A stretch of DNA of 64,000 nt, taken from NCBI GenBank assembly GCA_017550405.1, contig JAFZPH010000023.1, forward strand, positions 1 to 64,000. Direction: 5' to 3'. This document shows, piece by piece, positions 41,107 to 49,706 of this stretch (its first letter is position 1; every line of letters starts with the position of its first letter). The notes beneath the pieces were generated by a model. It searched no databases, had not been told where the DNA came from, and saw only the letters and a list, made by a program, of their open reading frames with translations. The stretch comes from Bacteroidales bacterium. GTDB lineage: Bacteria; Bacteroidota; Bacteroidia; Bacteroidales; P3. Made by a program: the position numbers and the translations under genes.

Positions 41107-41719
41107 CAATTTCAAAAAAGGACTTGCAAAATACGTCCCCGCCGAAGCCGTCAACCCCCTCTTCGACTTCATGGCCGAGCATAAGGTGCACCTCCACATC
41201 ACCCGCGAGCGCTTCTCGAAACTGGGCGACTACCGCTGGCCCCGACAAGGGCACCCCTTCAACGAAATCAGCGTCAACGGAAACCTCAATCCCTACCATT
41301 TCCTCCTGGTACTCCTGCACGAGATGGCCCACCTCGACACCTGGCTGCAATACAAAAACTCCATCCAGCCCCACGGCCATGAATGGCAAGCCGCCTATGC
41401 CCGACTGATAAACCAATACCTTGGGATATTCCCCACCGACATCGCCCTGCTAATGCAGCGCTATACCGCCCGTATTCCCCTCAGCCGCACCATTGAGAAA
41501 CAGATTGACGCCCGAATGCGCCGCTATGACCCCGACTACACTCCCTCACAGGACATCACCCTTAACGACCTCACCCCGGGCACACGCTTCCACATAGCAT
41601 CCCGTCCCGACCACCATTTTCAAGCCCTCGAGAAACGCCGCACCCGCTGGATATGCCTAAACCTAGCCGACGGAAAAAAATACCTTGTCAGCGGCACAGC
41701 CATCGTCGTGACGGAGTAA
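41087..41719 (+). CDS. SprT-like zinc metalloprotease-fold protein
   Basis: 210 residues from ATG 41087. The zinc motif HEMAH (His78, His82) is followed by PHGHEW with the likely third ligand (His98), the SprT/Spartan pattern. A small C-terminal zinc-ribbon-free beta domain (LTPGTRFHIASRPDHHFQAL, then KRRTRWICLNLADGKKYLVS) follows. Bacterial SprT-like proteins are poorly understood; the eukaryotic relative cleaves DNA-protein crosslinks. Confidence 0.85.
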   Translation: MEQSYIDNFKKGLAKYVPAEAVNPLFDFMAEHKVHLHITRERFSKLGDYRWPRQGHPFNEISVNGNLNPYHFLLVLLHEMAHLDTWLQYKNSIQPHGHEWQAAYARLINQYLGIFPTDIALLMQRYTARIPLSRTIEKQIDARMRRYDPDYTPSQDITLNDLTPGTRFHIASRPDHHFQALEKRRTRWICLNLADGKKYLVSGTAIVVTE

Positions 41720-41735
41720 ACATGTTTTAACTAAA

Positions 41736-42674
41736 TCAGTCAATAAAATTTTCGCCCTCTTGGAACAGGGAGAGCACTTGGCCTACCTTTGTGTCAAGCG
41801 GCTGGGTGCCGTCAATCCAGTGGATTGGGATGCCTTGGCGTTCCATGCGGCGGAACCAGGTCATTTGCCGTTTGGCAAAGCGGCGGATGTCGGTGTAGAG
41901 GTCGCGGTACATGTCGTCGTAGCTGCACTGGCCACGGAGATATTGGGTGACGTGGCGGTATTCCAGTCCGTAACGCAACAGGCGTTCTTTTGGCACCCCG
42001 CTGTCGAGAAGGGCTTTCACCTCCTCTATCATGCCATTTTCAAGCCGCTGGCGAAGGCGGATGCCGATACGCTCGATGACCATGGCACGGGGAAAGCTGA
42101 CGCCGATAATGACATGCTGCATGTCGGGCATGTGGGGATAGGCATCGGGGTGGAGGCGGTGGAACTCCTGAATCTCGAGGGCGCGAAGCAGTCGGTCGCG
42201 CGACTCGGTGTCGGTGTGGTTGTGCAGCTTGATGTATCCGGCCAGCCGGGCGGTGAGCTCCTCGTCGGTGTAGGCCTCCATGCGACGACGGAAGTCGGGG
42301 TCGACGGGGGCATCAGCCAGTTGGTAGCCCTTTACCACCGATTCAATATACATGCCCGTGCCCCCGCATAAGATGGGCTGGCGGTGGCGCGACACGATGT
42401 CGTTAAAGGCGTGGATAAAGTCGTTCTGGAACTGGTAGACGTTGTATTCGTAGCCCGCGTCGTGGATGTCGATGAGGTGATAGGGGATGTCGGTGCCGTG
42501 GATGTGGTAGTCGTCGAGATCCTTGCCCGAGCCTATGTCCATGCCACGGAACACCTGCCGTGAGTCGGCACTGATAATCTCACCGCCGAGCTGGTAAGCC
42601 AGTTCGGCGGCGAGACTTGTTTTGCCACATGCCGTGGGGCCTGTTATGGTGAGTAGTTTAGTCGTCGAGGAAAT
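41736..42674 (-). CDS. miaA: tRNA dimethylallyltransferase, start codon unclear
   Basis: MiaA transfers a dimethylallyl group to N6 of A37 in tRNAs reading UNN codons. The reading frame encodes the P-loop LLTITGPTACGKTSLAAELA, EIISADSRQVFRGMDIGSGK, PILCGGTGMYIESVVKG and the WFRRME end. The first ATG/GTG/TTG in frame is the GTG at 42554, inside the conserved SADSRQV, which would lose the P-loop. Upstream in frame there is only ATT (42674) or ACG/ACT before KLLTITG. The 5' end overlaps the stop of the OmpA-family gene, so a non-standard start, coupling with frameshift, or an assembly error must explain it. The coordinate given assumes ATT. Confidence 0.75.
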   Translation of the reverse strand: MSSTTKLLTITGPTACGKTSLAAELAYQLGGEIISADSRQVFRGMDIGSGKDLDDYHIHGTDIPYHLIDIHDAGYEYNVYQFQNDFIHAFNDIVSRHRQPILCGGTGMYIESVVKGYQLADAPVDPDFRRRMEAYTDEELTARLAGYIKLHNHTDTESRDRLLRALEIQEFHRLHPDAYPHMPDMQHVIIGVSFPRAMVIERIGIRLRQRLENGMIEEVKALLDSGVPKERLLRYGLEYRHVTQYLRGQCSYDDMYRDLYTDIRRFAKRQMTWFRRMERQGIPIHWIDGTQPLDTKVGQVLSLFQEGENFID

Positions 42675-45420
42675 AGAGTTTGCCCTGCTGCTTGTCGAAT
42701 TCGTATTCGCCGAAGTCGGCCAAGGCGGAACGGTTGATGATAAACTTATAATCGATACCCTTCACTACGATGACCTCGACATTCTGATGATGGTGCTGTC
42801 CAATCTGGATTTCCTTGAAGACGAGCTTGGCACGGTCGAGGATGTTGCCCTCGGGGTCGAAAGCGTGGTCGCGGTCGGGGAAGTCTTCCTTGTTGATACG
42901 GCGCTGGTAGAGCATGTTCATGGCCTCCTCCCAGGAGATGGCGATGGGCTCTTTGAAGCGCTCGTCGATGAGCATGGGCATCTGCATGCCGTTGATGATG
43001 GCTTGCACCTCGCCCTTCTGGGTGTTAATCATAGTGACGGGGATAGTGCCTTCGTCGTGGATGATGACAGCTACGTCGCGGTAATTGGTGTCGACAGGGG
43101 CGTTGACGAGGTCGATATAGGAGCCGTCCTCGTTTTGCTTGACAAGAGCAGTGTCGGAGGCCATATTGTTAACAATACGCTTGGAGACATAGTCGGAGCG
43201 AAGGACCAAAAACTCGATACGGCGGTTGAGCTGGTGTGCGGCTTCCTGATGTTCGGGAGTGGGAAGGTCGGCGATATAGTCGCAGTCGAGGGTGGTGCCT
43301 GCGGAGAAGATGAACGGTTTTCCGCCCACCTCAATGTAGACATCGCGGTCGAGGGTGCGCGGCACACGCTCGGCATAGCCCTTGGCCACCATGCGGTCGC
43401 GCTCGATGCCACGGCTGGCAAGGTAGTCGACCACGCTCTGCGCACGGCGCTGCGAGAGGGTGTCGTTGGTGAGACCGATGAAGGGACGGCAGTCGGTGTG
43501 GGCGCGGATTTCAACCACGACACTGGGGTTGTTGACCATCACAAGATAGAGGTCCATGAGGGAGTCCATGAACTCCTCTTTGAGATCCCACTTGGAGAGG
43601 TCGTAGCGGATTTCGGGCAGGACAACCGGCTGCTGGGGCACTGGCTCCATACGGAAATCATGCACAATGTCTTTGTCGACGGTGTATCCCATCGTACTCT
43701 CCGAACCCTCGAGGCTGAAGTAGTCAACCTTGGAGAGGTACATCTTGTAGACCACTTGTCCGCGGACCTGGCTGTTATTGAACTTGTAGAAACCTTTCTT
43801 GTCGGTGTAGGTCTCGGCTTCTGAACCGTCGGAACCCACAATTTTGATCTTACAGCCTTTGATGAGCTGCATGGATTTCTCGTCACGGACGGTACCCTCA
43901 ATGGTATAAAGCAGCGGGGGCAGCTCGAACTTATAGAGGTTAAGAGTGGGAAGAGGGAGTTTCTTGCCCTTTTTGTCGGTATTCTTGTTGAGGGGGTCGT
44001 CGAACGGACGGTTGGAGGAGAAGTAGCCACGCTCGAGCATGGGATTGGCATCGCTTTCGGGGTAGTAGATGATGGACATCTCGTCGTAGGAGGAGTTGAT
44101 GGGGACACCGAGGTTCTCGGGTTTGGAGCAGATACGCTTGCCGATGCGGGTTTTATAGATGTCGTAACCACCGATACCGGGGAGACCATTGGAGGAGAAG
44201 TAGAGGTTGGAATCGCCACGCAGGACGGGGAAGGCCTCACGACCGGGAGTGTTGACAATGGGACCCATGTTGACGGGCTTGCCGAAATCGTCGGCCAAAG
44301 AGGCACGCGAAGCTTTCCAAATATCGTAGTCACCCTCTCCACCCGGCATATCGGAGCAGAAATAGAGGGTCAGACCGTCGCTGGAGATGGCGGGGTACAG
44401 ATAATTATACATGGTGTCACCAAGATTGATGGCAACAGGGGTTGCCCACTCGCCGGGAGCAACCTCTTCCTCTGCGGTCTTGCTCTCTTCCTCAGTGTCG
44501 GCATCCTTGCCCTTCTTGCCCTTGTCCTTCTTCTTAGTAGTAGTTTTGGTGGGGGACTTCTTGGCCTTGGTCTTCTTGGCAGCCTTCTTCTTGTCGGCGG
44601 CTACTGCCTTGGTCGAGGTGTAGATGGCGCAACCGTGGGTCTCGTGCTCAACGATTTTGCATCGTGAGAAATAGATGGTGGTGCCATCGGGGGAGAAGCA
44701 GGCCTCACCTTCGTTGCTGGTGGTGTTAATCTTGCTGCTATTGTCGTAAGGGGTGGGAGTATTGGTCCACTGCCCATTGCGGTCCTTGTAGACGGTATAG
44801 AGCGAGGAGTAATTCTGACCTGTCCACACGTCCTTGCCTTCCTCTTCGTCGGCGCCGTAGCGTGAGGAGGTGAAGACAAGTGTATTGGTGTCGTCACCCA
44901 CGAAACGGAGCGACCAGTCGTTATACTCGGTGCTCCAGTCGGCCAGTTTGGTGATGATATGGCGGCTGCGCTCGGCTGCCCAACGTGTGACATCGATAAG
45001 CGATTTCTTTCGGGTCAGGCAAAGCTTGTCGCCGGGAACCAGTTCGAGGTATTTGTCGTAATAGCTGTCAGCCTCGTCGAACTTGCCGTTGAAACGGCAC
45101 ATCTCGGCCATATAGTAGTAGAGTTTGGGCTCCACGGTATAATAGCCTGCCTGGATAAGGCGGTGGTACGTGTGTTCGGCTTTGGGATAGTTGTACATCA
45201 GGCGGTAGCACTCGCCAATCTGAAAGTAGATACGGTTCTTTTCTGCCCTGTTGCTCGACACGCGGTCGTAGGCCTTCTGGTAGCTCTCCAATGCAAGGAT
45301 GTACTGCTTGTCCTTGAACTGCTGGTCAGCCTGGGCGGCGACACTGTTCTGTGCCACGGCCATACCGGACCAAAGCAGGGCTATAGCCAATAGTGCGAAA
45401 CCTTTTTTAATCGTTTTCAT
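42658..45420 (-). CDS. OmpA-family protein with TPR, PD40 and protease-like C-terminal domains
   Basis: 920 residues. Signal peptide; TPR-like helices to about residue 150; WD40-like/PD40 repeats 160-470 (CFSPDGTTIYFSRC, AISSDGLTLYFCSD, LYFSSNGLPGIGGYDIY, GYFSSNRP). A lysine-rich low-complexity insert (about 277-320) interrupts the propeller. A carboxypeptidase-regulatory-like domain spans about 505-595 (YTIEGTVRDEKSMQLIKGC) and an OmpA peptidoglycan-binding domain about 605-745 (VVVEIRAHTDCR, LSQRRAQSVVDYLASRGI). The domain order matches the PorE-type T9SS periplasmic protein. The extra end (790-920) resembles a retropepsin fold without the catalytic DTG. The stop codon overlaps the miaA frame. 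Confidence 0.85.
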   Translation of the reverse strand: MKTIKKGFALLAIALLWSGMAVAQNSVAAQADQQFKDKQYILALESYQKAYDRVSSNRAEKNRIYFQIGECYRLMYNYPKAEHTYHRLIQAGYYTVEPKLYYYMAEMCRFNGKFDEADSYYDKYLELVPGDKLCLTRKKSLIDVTRWAAERSRHIITKLADWSTEYNDWSLRFVGDDTNTLVFTSSRYGADEEEGKDVWTGQNYSSLYTVYKDRNGQWTNTPTPYDNSSKINTTSNEGEACFSPDGTTIYFSRCKIVEHETHGCAIYTSTKAVAADKKKAAKKTKAKKSPTKTTTKKKDKGKKGKDADTEEESKTAEEEVAPGEWATPVAINLGDTMYNYLYPAISSDGLTLYFCSDMPGGEGDYDIWKASRASLADDFGKPVNMGPIVNTPGREAFPVLRGDSNLYFSSNGLPGIGGYDIYKTRIGKRICSKPENLGVPINSSYDEMSIIYYPESDANPMLERGYFSSNRPFDDPLNKNTDKKGKKLPLPTLNLYKFELPPLLYTIEGTVRDEKSMQLIKGCKIKIVGSDGSEAETYTDKKGFYKFNNSQVRGQVVYKMYLSKVDYFSLEGSESTMGYTVDKDIVHDFRMEPVPQQPVVLPEIRYDLSKWDLKEEFMDSLMDLYLVMVNNPSVVVEIRAHTDCRPFIGLTNDTLSQRRAQSVVDYLASRGIERDRMVAKGYAERVPRTLDRDVYIEVGGKPFIFSAGTTLDCDYIADLPTPEHQEAAHQLNRRIEFLVLRSDYVSKRIVNNMASDTALVKQNEDGSYIDLVNAPVDTNYRDVAVIIHDEGTIPVTMINTQKGEVQAIINGMQMPMLIDERFKEPIAISWEEAMNMLYQRRINKEDFPDRDHAFDPEGNILDRAKLVFKEIQIGQHHHQNVEVIVVKGIDYKFIINRSALADFGEYEFDKQQGKLYFLDD

Positions 45421-45566
45421 ATATGAATGTTTGTTTTTTTACAATAACGCAATTACATTAATATTAGTACGTTGTGTCGAAAAATTATCGTACACAACAC
45501 ACCAAATTAATGTGCTAAATTACACATTTTTTTTGACATGGATAAAAAAAAGTGATTCTTTGTTGA

Positions 45567-46760
45567 TTATCTTGGCTGCGGAAGTTCCACATCGGGGTAG
45601 ATGAGGTAACGGTTGCGGATGGTTTTGAAACGGTCGAGGGAGGGTTGCCAAGTGGCACGGATTTCCTCTTCGGTAAGACTCTGCTCAATCTGCTTGCGGA
45701 GCTGGTCTGTCCCTGCCAACTTCTCGAAGAAGTTGGACTTGAGAAAGAACTTGCCTTTCGGCACCCGGTGATACATAGTGAGCAGATGGGAAAGTGTGAT
45801 TGCACCGGCAGGGCAGTCGGCACTACGCAGGTTAAGTGTATCGGCTTTGTACGTGACTATCTCGAATGGCCAGGGAGTGCCGCGACCCACACCGCAGTTG
45901 GTACCTTCAAAGAGACAGAGACTGGGATAGAGGGCTATGGCGTGGGCGTTGCGCAGGTTGGGCGACGGCGGCACGGGCAACTCATATCCTATGCTGTCGC
46001 GCCGATAGCCCTGCATGGGGACAACGGTGAGGTTACATTCCCTGCCCCCTGCCAGCCAATGCTCGCCGTTTATCATACAGGCGTATTCGCCGATAGTCAT
46101 GCCATAGACGATAGGCACAGGGTGCATCCCCACAAAGGAGCGGTAATGGGCAGTGTCCAGCACGGGGCCGTCGATGTAATGACCATTGGGGTTGGGGCGG
46201 TCGAGGACTATGAGCGGAATGCCTGATTCTGCGCACGCCTCCATCACATAGTGGAGGGTGGAGAGGTAGGTGTAGAAGCGGCAGCCCACATCCTGCAGGT
46301 CGAAGACGACTGCATCAAGGTCTTTCATCTGTTGGGGCGTAGGTTTCTTGTTCTTGCCGTAGAGAGAGATGATGGGAAGACCCGTCTGCGGGTCTTTGCT
46401 GTCGGACACTTTAGCCCCCGCCGCCGCTGTGCCGCGGAAGCCATGCTCTGGGCAGAATATCTTGGTGACCTTCACCCCCGCGCGGAGCAGGGTATCCACA
46501 AGGTGTGTCGTCCCCACCACCGAAGTCTGGTTTGCCACCACCGCCGTGCGACCCTTATAGCCGCCCTCGCGGAACATGAGCATCGAGGGAAACACCTCAT
46601 GGTCCCACAGGTTCTCAGCACCTGTGGCAAAAGCTGAGTCTGGCGAAAGGGGTTCGTGCCCGGAATCCCTATCCTCACTGCTTTGTGCATGACAGGAAAA
46701 GAGCATCAGTTGCGACAGCATCGCAACAGCCAGCACCACACTATACGACAGTCTTTTCAA
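45567..46760 (-). CDS. namZ: DUF1343 exo-beta-N-acetylmuramidase
   Basis: A 397-residue lipoprotein (LMLFSCHAQ lipobox) starting at TTG 46760, which directly follows the dut stop. DUF1343 features: VANQTSVVG, KIFCPEHGFRG, PIISLYG, VFDLQDVGCRFYTYLSTLHY, LDRPNPNGHYIDGPVLD and NCGVGRGTPWPFE. The family (NamZ, GH171) releases N-acetylmuramic acid from the ends of peptidoglycan fragments, here probably in the periplasm for cell-wall recycling. ATG 46721 would cut the signal peptide. Confidence 0.87.
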   Translation of the reverse strand: MKRLSYSVVLAVAMLSQLMLFSCHAQSSEDRDSGHEPLSPDSAFATGAENLWDHEVFPSMLMFREGGYKGRTAVVANQTSVVGTTHLVDTLLRAGVKVTKIFCPEHGFRGTAAAGAKVSDSKDPQTGLPIISLYGKNKKPTPQQMKDLDAVVFDLQDVGCRFYTYLSTLHYVMEACAESGIPLIVLDRPNPNGHYIDGPVLDTAHYRSFVGMHPVPIVYGMTIGEYACMINGEHWLAGGRECNLTVVPMQGYRRDSIGYELPVPPSPNLRNAHAIALYPSLCLFEGTNCGVGRGTPWPFEIVTYKADTLNLRSADCPAGAITLSHLLTMYHRVPKGKFFLKSNFFEKLAGTDQLRKQIEQSLTEEEIRATWQPSLDRFKTIRNRYLIYPDVELPQPR

Positions 46761-46763
46761 TTC

Positions 46764-47201
46764 TCAACTCTTTCCCGTATGGCCGAAACCGCCTGCGCCT
46801 CGCTCGGTGTCCGACAACTCCTCCACTTGGATAATCTCAGCCTGCTCGTGGCGGGCGATAATCATCTGGGCAATGCGCTCGCCGTCGTTGATAACAAAGT
46901 CTTCCTGCGAGAGGTTGATGAGGATAACGCATATTTCACCTCGGTAATCGGCATCGATGGTGCCGGGCGAGTTGAGCACGGTAATGCCTTTCTTCAAGGC
47001 CAATCCGCTGCGGGGGCGCACCTGCGCCTCATAGCCTGCGGGCAGTTCCATGAAAAGACCTGTCTTCACCAAACCGCGCTCCATGGGTCGCAGCGTGACC
47101 GGCCCGTCGGGCAGGTATGCCCGCAAGTCCATCCCCGCCGATTGCGAGGTTTCGTACTTCGGCAGCGGATGGTGGCTGGTGTTTCTTATCTTGATTTGCA
47201 T
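46764..47201 (-). CDS. dut: dUTP diphosphatase
   Basis: 145 residues, trimeric dUTPase motifs in order: SAGMDLRA (1), [12 protein letters not shown] (2), [14 protein letters not shown] (3), GERIAQMII (4) and [11 protein letters not shown] (5). It hydrolyses dUTP to dUMP, keeping uracil out of DNA and feeding dTMP synthesis. The gene is 3 bp upstream of namZ, an arrangement that suggests co-translation only by proximity. Confidence 0.96.
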   Translation of the reverse strand: MQIKIRNTSHHPLPKYETSQSAGMDLRAYLPDGPVTLRPMERGLVKTGLFMELPAGYEAQVRPRSGLALKKGITVLNSPGTIDADYRGEICVILINLSQEDFVINDGERIAQMIIARHEQAEIIQVEELSDTERGAGGFGHTGKS

Positions 47202-47212
47202 AAGGCAAGTTC

Positions 47213-47289
47213 TAACAATTAATGTGTTAACGTGTAAATGTACTAGTCCGACTTACGAATTAACACATTCACACATTAACGCATTCATA
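47213..47289. repeat. AT-rich spacer repeat (GTTAACACATT type), second copy
   Basis: The dut-clpP spacer holds AATTAATGTGTTAACGTG on the left and TTACGAATTAACACATTC plus ACACATTAACGCATTC on the right, related to each other as inverted words and to the queC-queD spacer. Its right end runs into the last codons of clpP. Confidence 0.6.
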
Positions 47290-47953
47290 CATTCTTCTTG
47301 GTCAACACCTCATCAATCATACCGTAGGCCTTGGCCTCTTCAGCGGTGAACCAGTGGTCGCGGTCGGAGTCTTTCTCCACCTGCTCGAAGGGCTGTCCGC
47401 TGTGTTTGGCGATAATCTCGTAGAGTTCCTTTTTCAGCTTGAGGATTTCGCGGACGGTAATCTCCATGTCCGTGGCCTGGCCGTCGGCGCCGCCCATGGG
47501 CTGGTGAATCATCACGCGGGCGTGGGGCAGGGCACAGCGCATCCCCTTCTCACCGGCACACAGCAACACACTGGCCATCGAGGCGGCAAGACCTGTGCAG
47601 ATGGTGGCAATCTTGGGCTGGATATACTGCATGGTGTCGTAGATGCCCAGTCCTGCATACACCGAGCCTCCCGGCGAGTTGAGATAGATTTGGATATCCT
47701 TGGTGCTGTCCACGCTCTCGAGGAAGAGCAGCTGGGCTTGGATGACGTTGGCGGTATAGTCGTCGATGGCGGTGCCGAGGAAGATGATGCGGTCCATCAT
47801 CAAACGGCTGAACACATCCATCTGGGCCACGTTCAGTTGGCGTTCCTCCACAATATAGGGGGTCAGTGAATTATTGATTGCCGAAGTGTACTTGGCGTAT
47901 GTAGTACTGCTGATGCCACGATGCATGGTGGCGTACTTCTCAAATTCTGTCAT
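47285..47953 (-). CDS. clpP: ATP-dependent Clp protease proteolytic subunit
   Basis: 222 residues from ATG 47953 (MTEFEKYATMHRGISS); an upstream in-frame reading to 47998 is less likely. Serine protease triad: Ser in GLAASMASVLL, His in MIHQPMGG, Asp in KDSDRDHWF. RIIFLGTAIDD and YLNSPGGSVYAGLGIYDTMQ are family hallmarks. It forms the tetradecamer that works with ClpX or ClpC; no clpX lies within the window. Confidence 0.95.
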   Translation of the reverse strand: MTEFEKYATMHRGISSTTYAKYTSAINNSLTPYIVEERQLNVAQMDVFSRLMMDRIIFLGTAIDDYTANVIQAQLLFLESVDSTKDIQIYLNSPGGSVYAGLGIYDTMQYIQPKIATICTGLAASMASVLLCAGEKGMRCALPHARVMIHQPMGGADGQATDMEITVREILKLKKELYEIIAKHSGQPFEQVEKDSDRDHWFTAEEAKAYGMIDEVLTKKNV

Positions 47954-48116
47954 AGCGTTGCGGTTTGTTACTTTTTTATGATGGCTATTTAACGCCAAAG
48001 CGGAAATAAAATTGCCCCGGCAATAAAAAAAACAGGCGGCATGTCACTTTTCGCCACAAAGATGGCTCTAATGGGGGCAGAAAAACATCAAAATTAATCA
48101 TCAAACATCAACAACA

Positions 48117-48623
48117 ATGAAAAAGTCATTTATCATCCTGTCCTTAGCAGCGTCGCTGACGGCTCTCGCCGCATTGACCTCCTGCGGCGGCAAAGACAAC
48201 TCCAGCTACAAGGAAATGATTGCCGGCAAATGGGTAGTGAAGACCTATTACCATTGGTACCACGACTTCACCGACGAGAGTTTATCAACTGAAGGGACAT
48301 TCACCCCGTTCGACACCAATTATATCGGTTACGACTCGGCCGAGTTCAACACCAACGGAACCATGCGGTGGCACATGAACGACCGCTACGTCAGCGGCGG
48401 CATGTTTAGCGACCCCTACATAAACTTTGAGTGGCGTATCAAGGGCGACTCGCTGTTTGTATCTCCTGACTGGGTGGCCGACAACATTGCGAAATACGCA
48501 ATTAAGGAGCTCAACAGCGAGACCCTTGTTATTGAGCAATACCTCAACAACGAGCACCCCGAATACAGCCACCACCATTGGGAACAGATACACCGGTATA
48601 CCTTCAGTCGTAGCAAAAAGTAA
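48117..48623 (+). CDS. Lipocalin-like lipoprotein
   Basis: 168 residues, lipobox ALTSCGGK. A beta-rich domain begins MIAGKWVVKTYYHWYHDF and continues through a segment ending GTMRWHMND, then INFEWRIKGDSLFVSP and LVIEQYLNNEH. The IxGKWxVxxYY start and alternating strands are lipocalin-like, as in many small Bacteroidales lipoproteins. Function unknown. It stands alone on the plus strand. Confidence 0.75.
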   Translation: MKKSFIILSLAASLTALAALTSCGGKDNSSYKEMIAGKWVVKTYYHWYHDFTDESLSTEGTFTPFDTNYIGYDSAEFNTNGTMRWHMNDRYVSGGMFSDPYINFEWRIKGDSLFVSPDWVADNIAKYAIKELNSETLVIEQYLNNEHPEYSHHHWEQIHRYTFSRSKK

Positions 48624-48718
48624 GAAGGCGAAGATATGCCCGCCTCTTACTTGCACCATCGAAACTTTGGATCAGTATGTGCTGCGGATAGGTTTAGAAG
48701 ATAATAATGTGGTTATTT

Positions 48719-48747
48719 CACCCACCCCGAATATTTCAGGGTGGGTG
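48719..48747 (+). terminator. GC-rich hairpin terminator
   Basis: CACCCACCC at 48719-48727 pairs with GGGTGGGTG at 48739-48747 around CGAATATTTCA, followed by TTTCG. It is about 95 bp after the lipoprotein stop and is a plausible Rho-independent terminator. Confidence 0.65.
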
Positions 48748-49027
48748 TTTCGTTGATCCCAAATCGGTCATTAGGCCGACTTTTCAAACGGGATTACCGC
48801 TCTCTCGATTCACTTTTTACACTTATCCGACGGACACTCCGACCCCACCGCAGTGCCGGGAAGCCTCAGCGGACGGCACGCCACGACCCACTTGGGTCGT
48901 TCAATCCCGGCTCGATGCTGCATGCTTCCCGGCTAGTTATCCGTCATCATGTCGAGTAACGATGCTATAACAATACTATAAGGATGCAGGATTGAACGGC
49001 CCCTCTCCGTAGCGAGGGGAAATGGCC
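48748..49027. other. Gene-free interval with dispersed-repeat pieces
   Basis: Between the hairpin and the trmD 3' end there is no gene. CCCAAATCGGTCATTAGG at 48758-48776 is a relative of the inverted-repeat ends near 24448 and 24616. A GACCCACTTGGGTC palindrome lies at about 48885-48898, and TAACGATGCTATAACAATAC at about 48957 resembles a word at 27118. Confidence 0.55.
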
Positions 49028-49705
49028 TCAACGGTCGAGGAGGCCGGGACGGCGTTGACGGGTACGCTCGATGGCCTGTTCCATGCGCCACTGCTCTATC
49101 TTGGCGTGGTTGCCGCTGAGCAGGACTTCGGGCACCTTCCATCCACGGAACTCGGGGGGACGTGTGTATTCGGGCGGTGCCACAAGGCCGTCCTGGAATG
49201 AGTCGCCCAAGGCGGACTGCTCGTCTCCGATGACGCCGGGAATAAGGCGGATCACCGTGTCGGCAATGACCGCAGCCGCCAGCTCTCCACCCGTCAGGAC
49301 ATAGTCGCCTATCGAAATCTCCATGGTGATGAAATGCTCCCTTATGCGCTCATCCACCCCTTTGTAGTGGCCGCAGAGTATCATCAGGTTTTCTTTCAGC
49401 GAGAGGGTGTTGGCCATGGGCTGCGAGAGCATCTCGCCATCGGGGGCGGTATAGATAACCTCGTCGTAGCTTCGCTGCGCCTTCAGCGCCTCGATGCAGT
49501 TGGCCAACGGCTCGACAGCCATCACCATGCCCGCACCGCCGCCGTAGGGGTAGTCGTCCACACTGCCGTAGCGTGAGAGGGAATAGTCGTGGAGGTCGTG
49601 GAAAACCACTTCCACAATGCCTTTCTTCTGGGCACGGCTGAGGATGGACTCCTCGAAAAACATGCTCATCATGTTGGGGAAGAGCGTAAGAATGTCCAGG
49701 CGCAT
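49028..49705 (-). CDS. trmD: tRNA (guanine-N1)-methyltransferase
   Basis: A 225-residue SPOUT enzyme that methylates G37 of tRNAs with a G at 36, preventing +1 frameshifts. [56 protein letters not shown] and [16 protein letters not shown] are family motifs. Only one base separates it from the upstream M23 peptidase stop codon. Confidence 0.96.
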   Translation of the reverse strand: MRLDILTLFPNMMSMFFEESILSRAQKKGIVEVVFHDLHDYSLSRYGSVDDYPYGGGAGMVMAVEPLANCIEALKAQRSYDEVIYTAPDGEMLSQPMANTLSLKENLMILCGHYKGVDERIREHFITMEISIGDYVLTGGELAAAVIADTVIRLIPGVIGDEQSALGDSFQDGLVAPPEYTRPPEFRGWKVPEVLLSGNHAKIEQWRMEQAIERTRQRRPGLLDR

Positions 49706-49706
49706 A

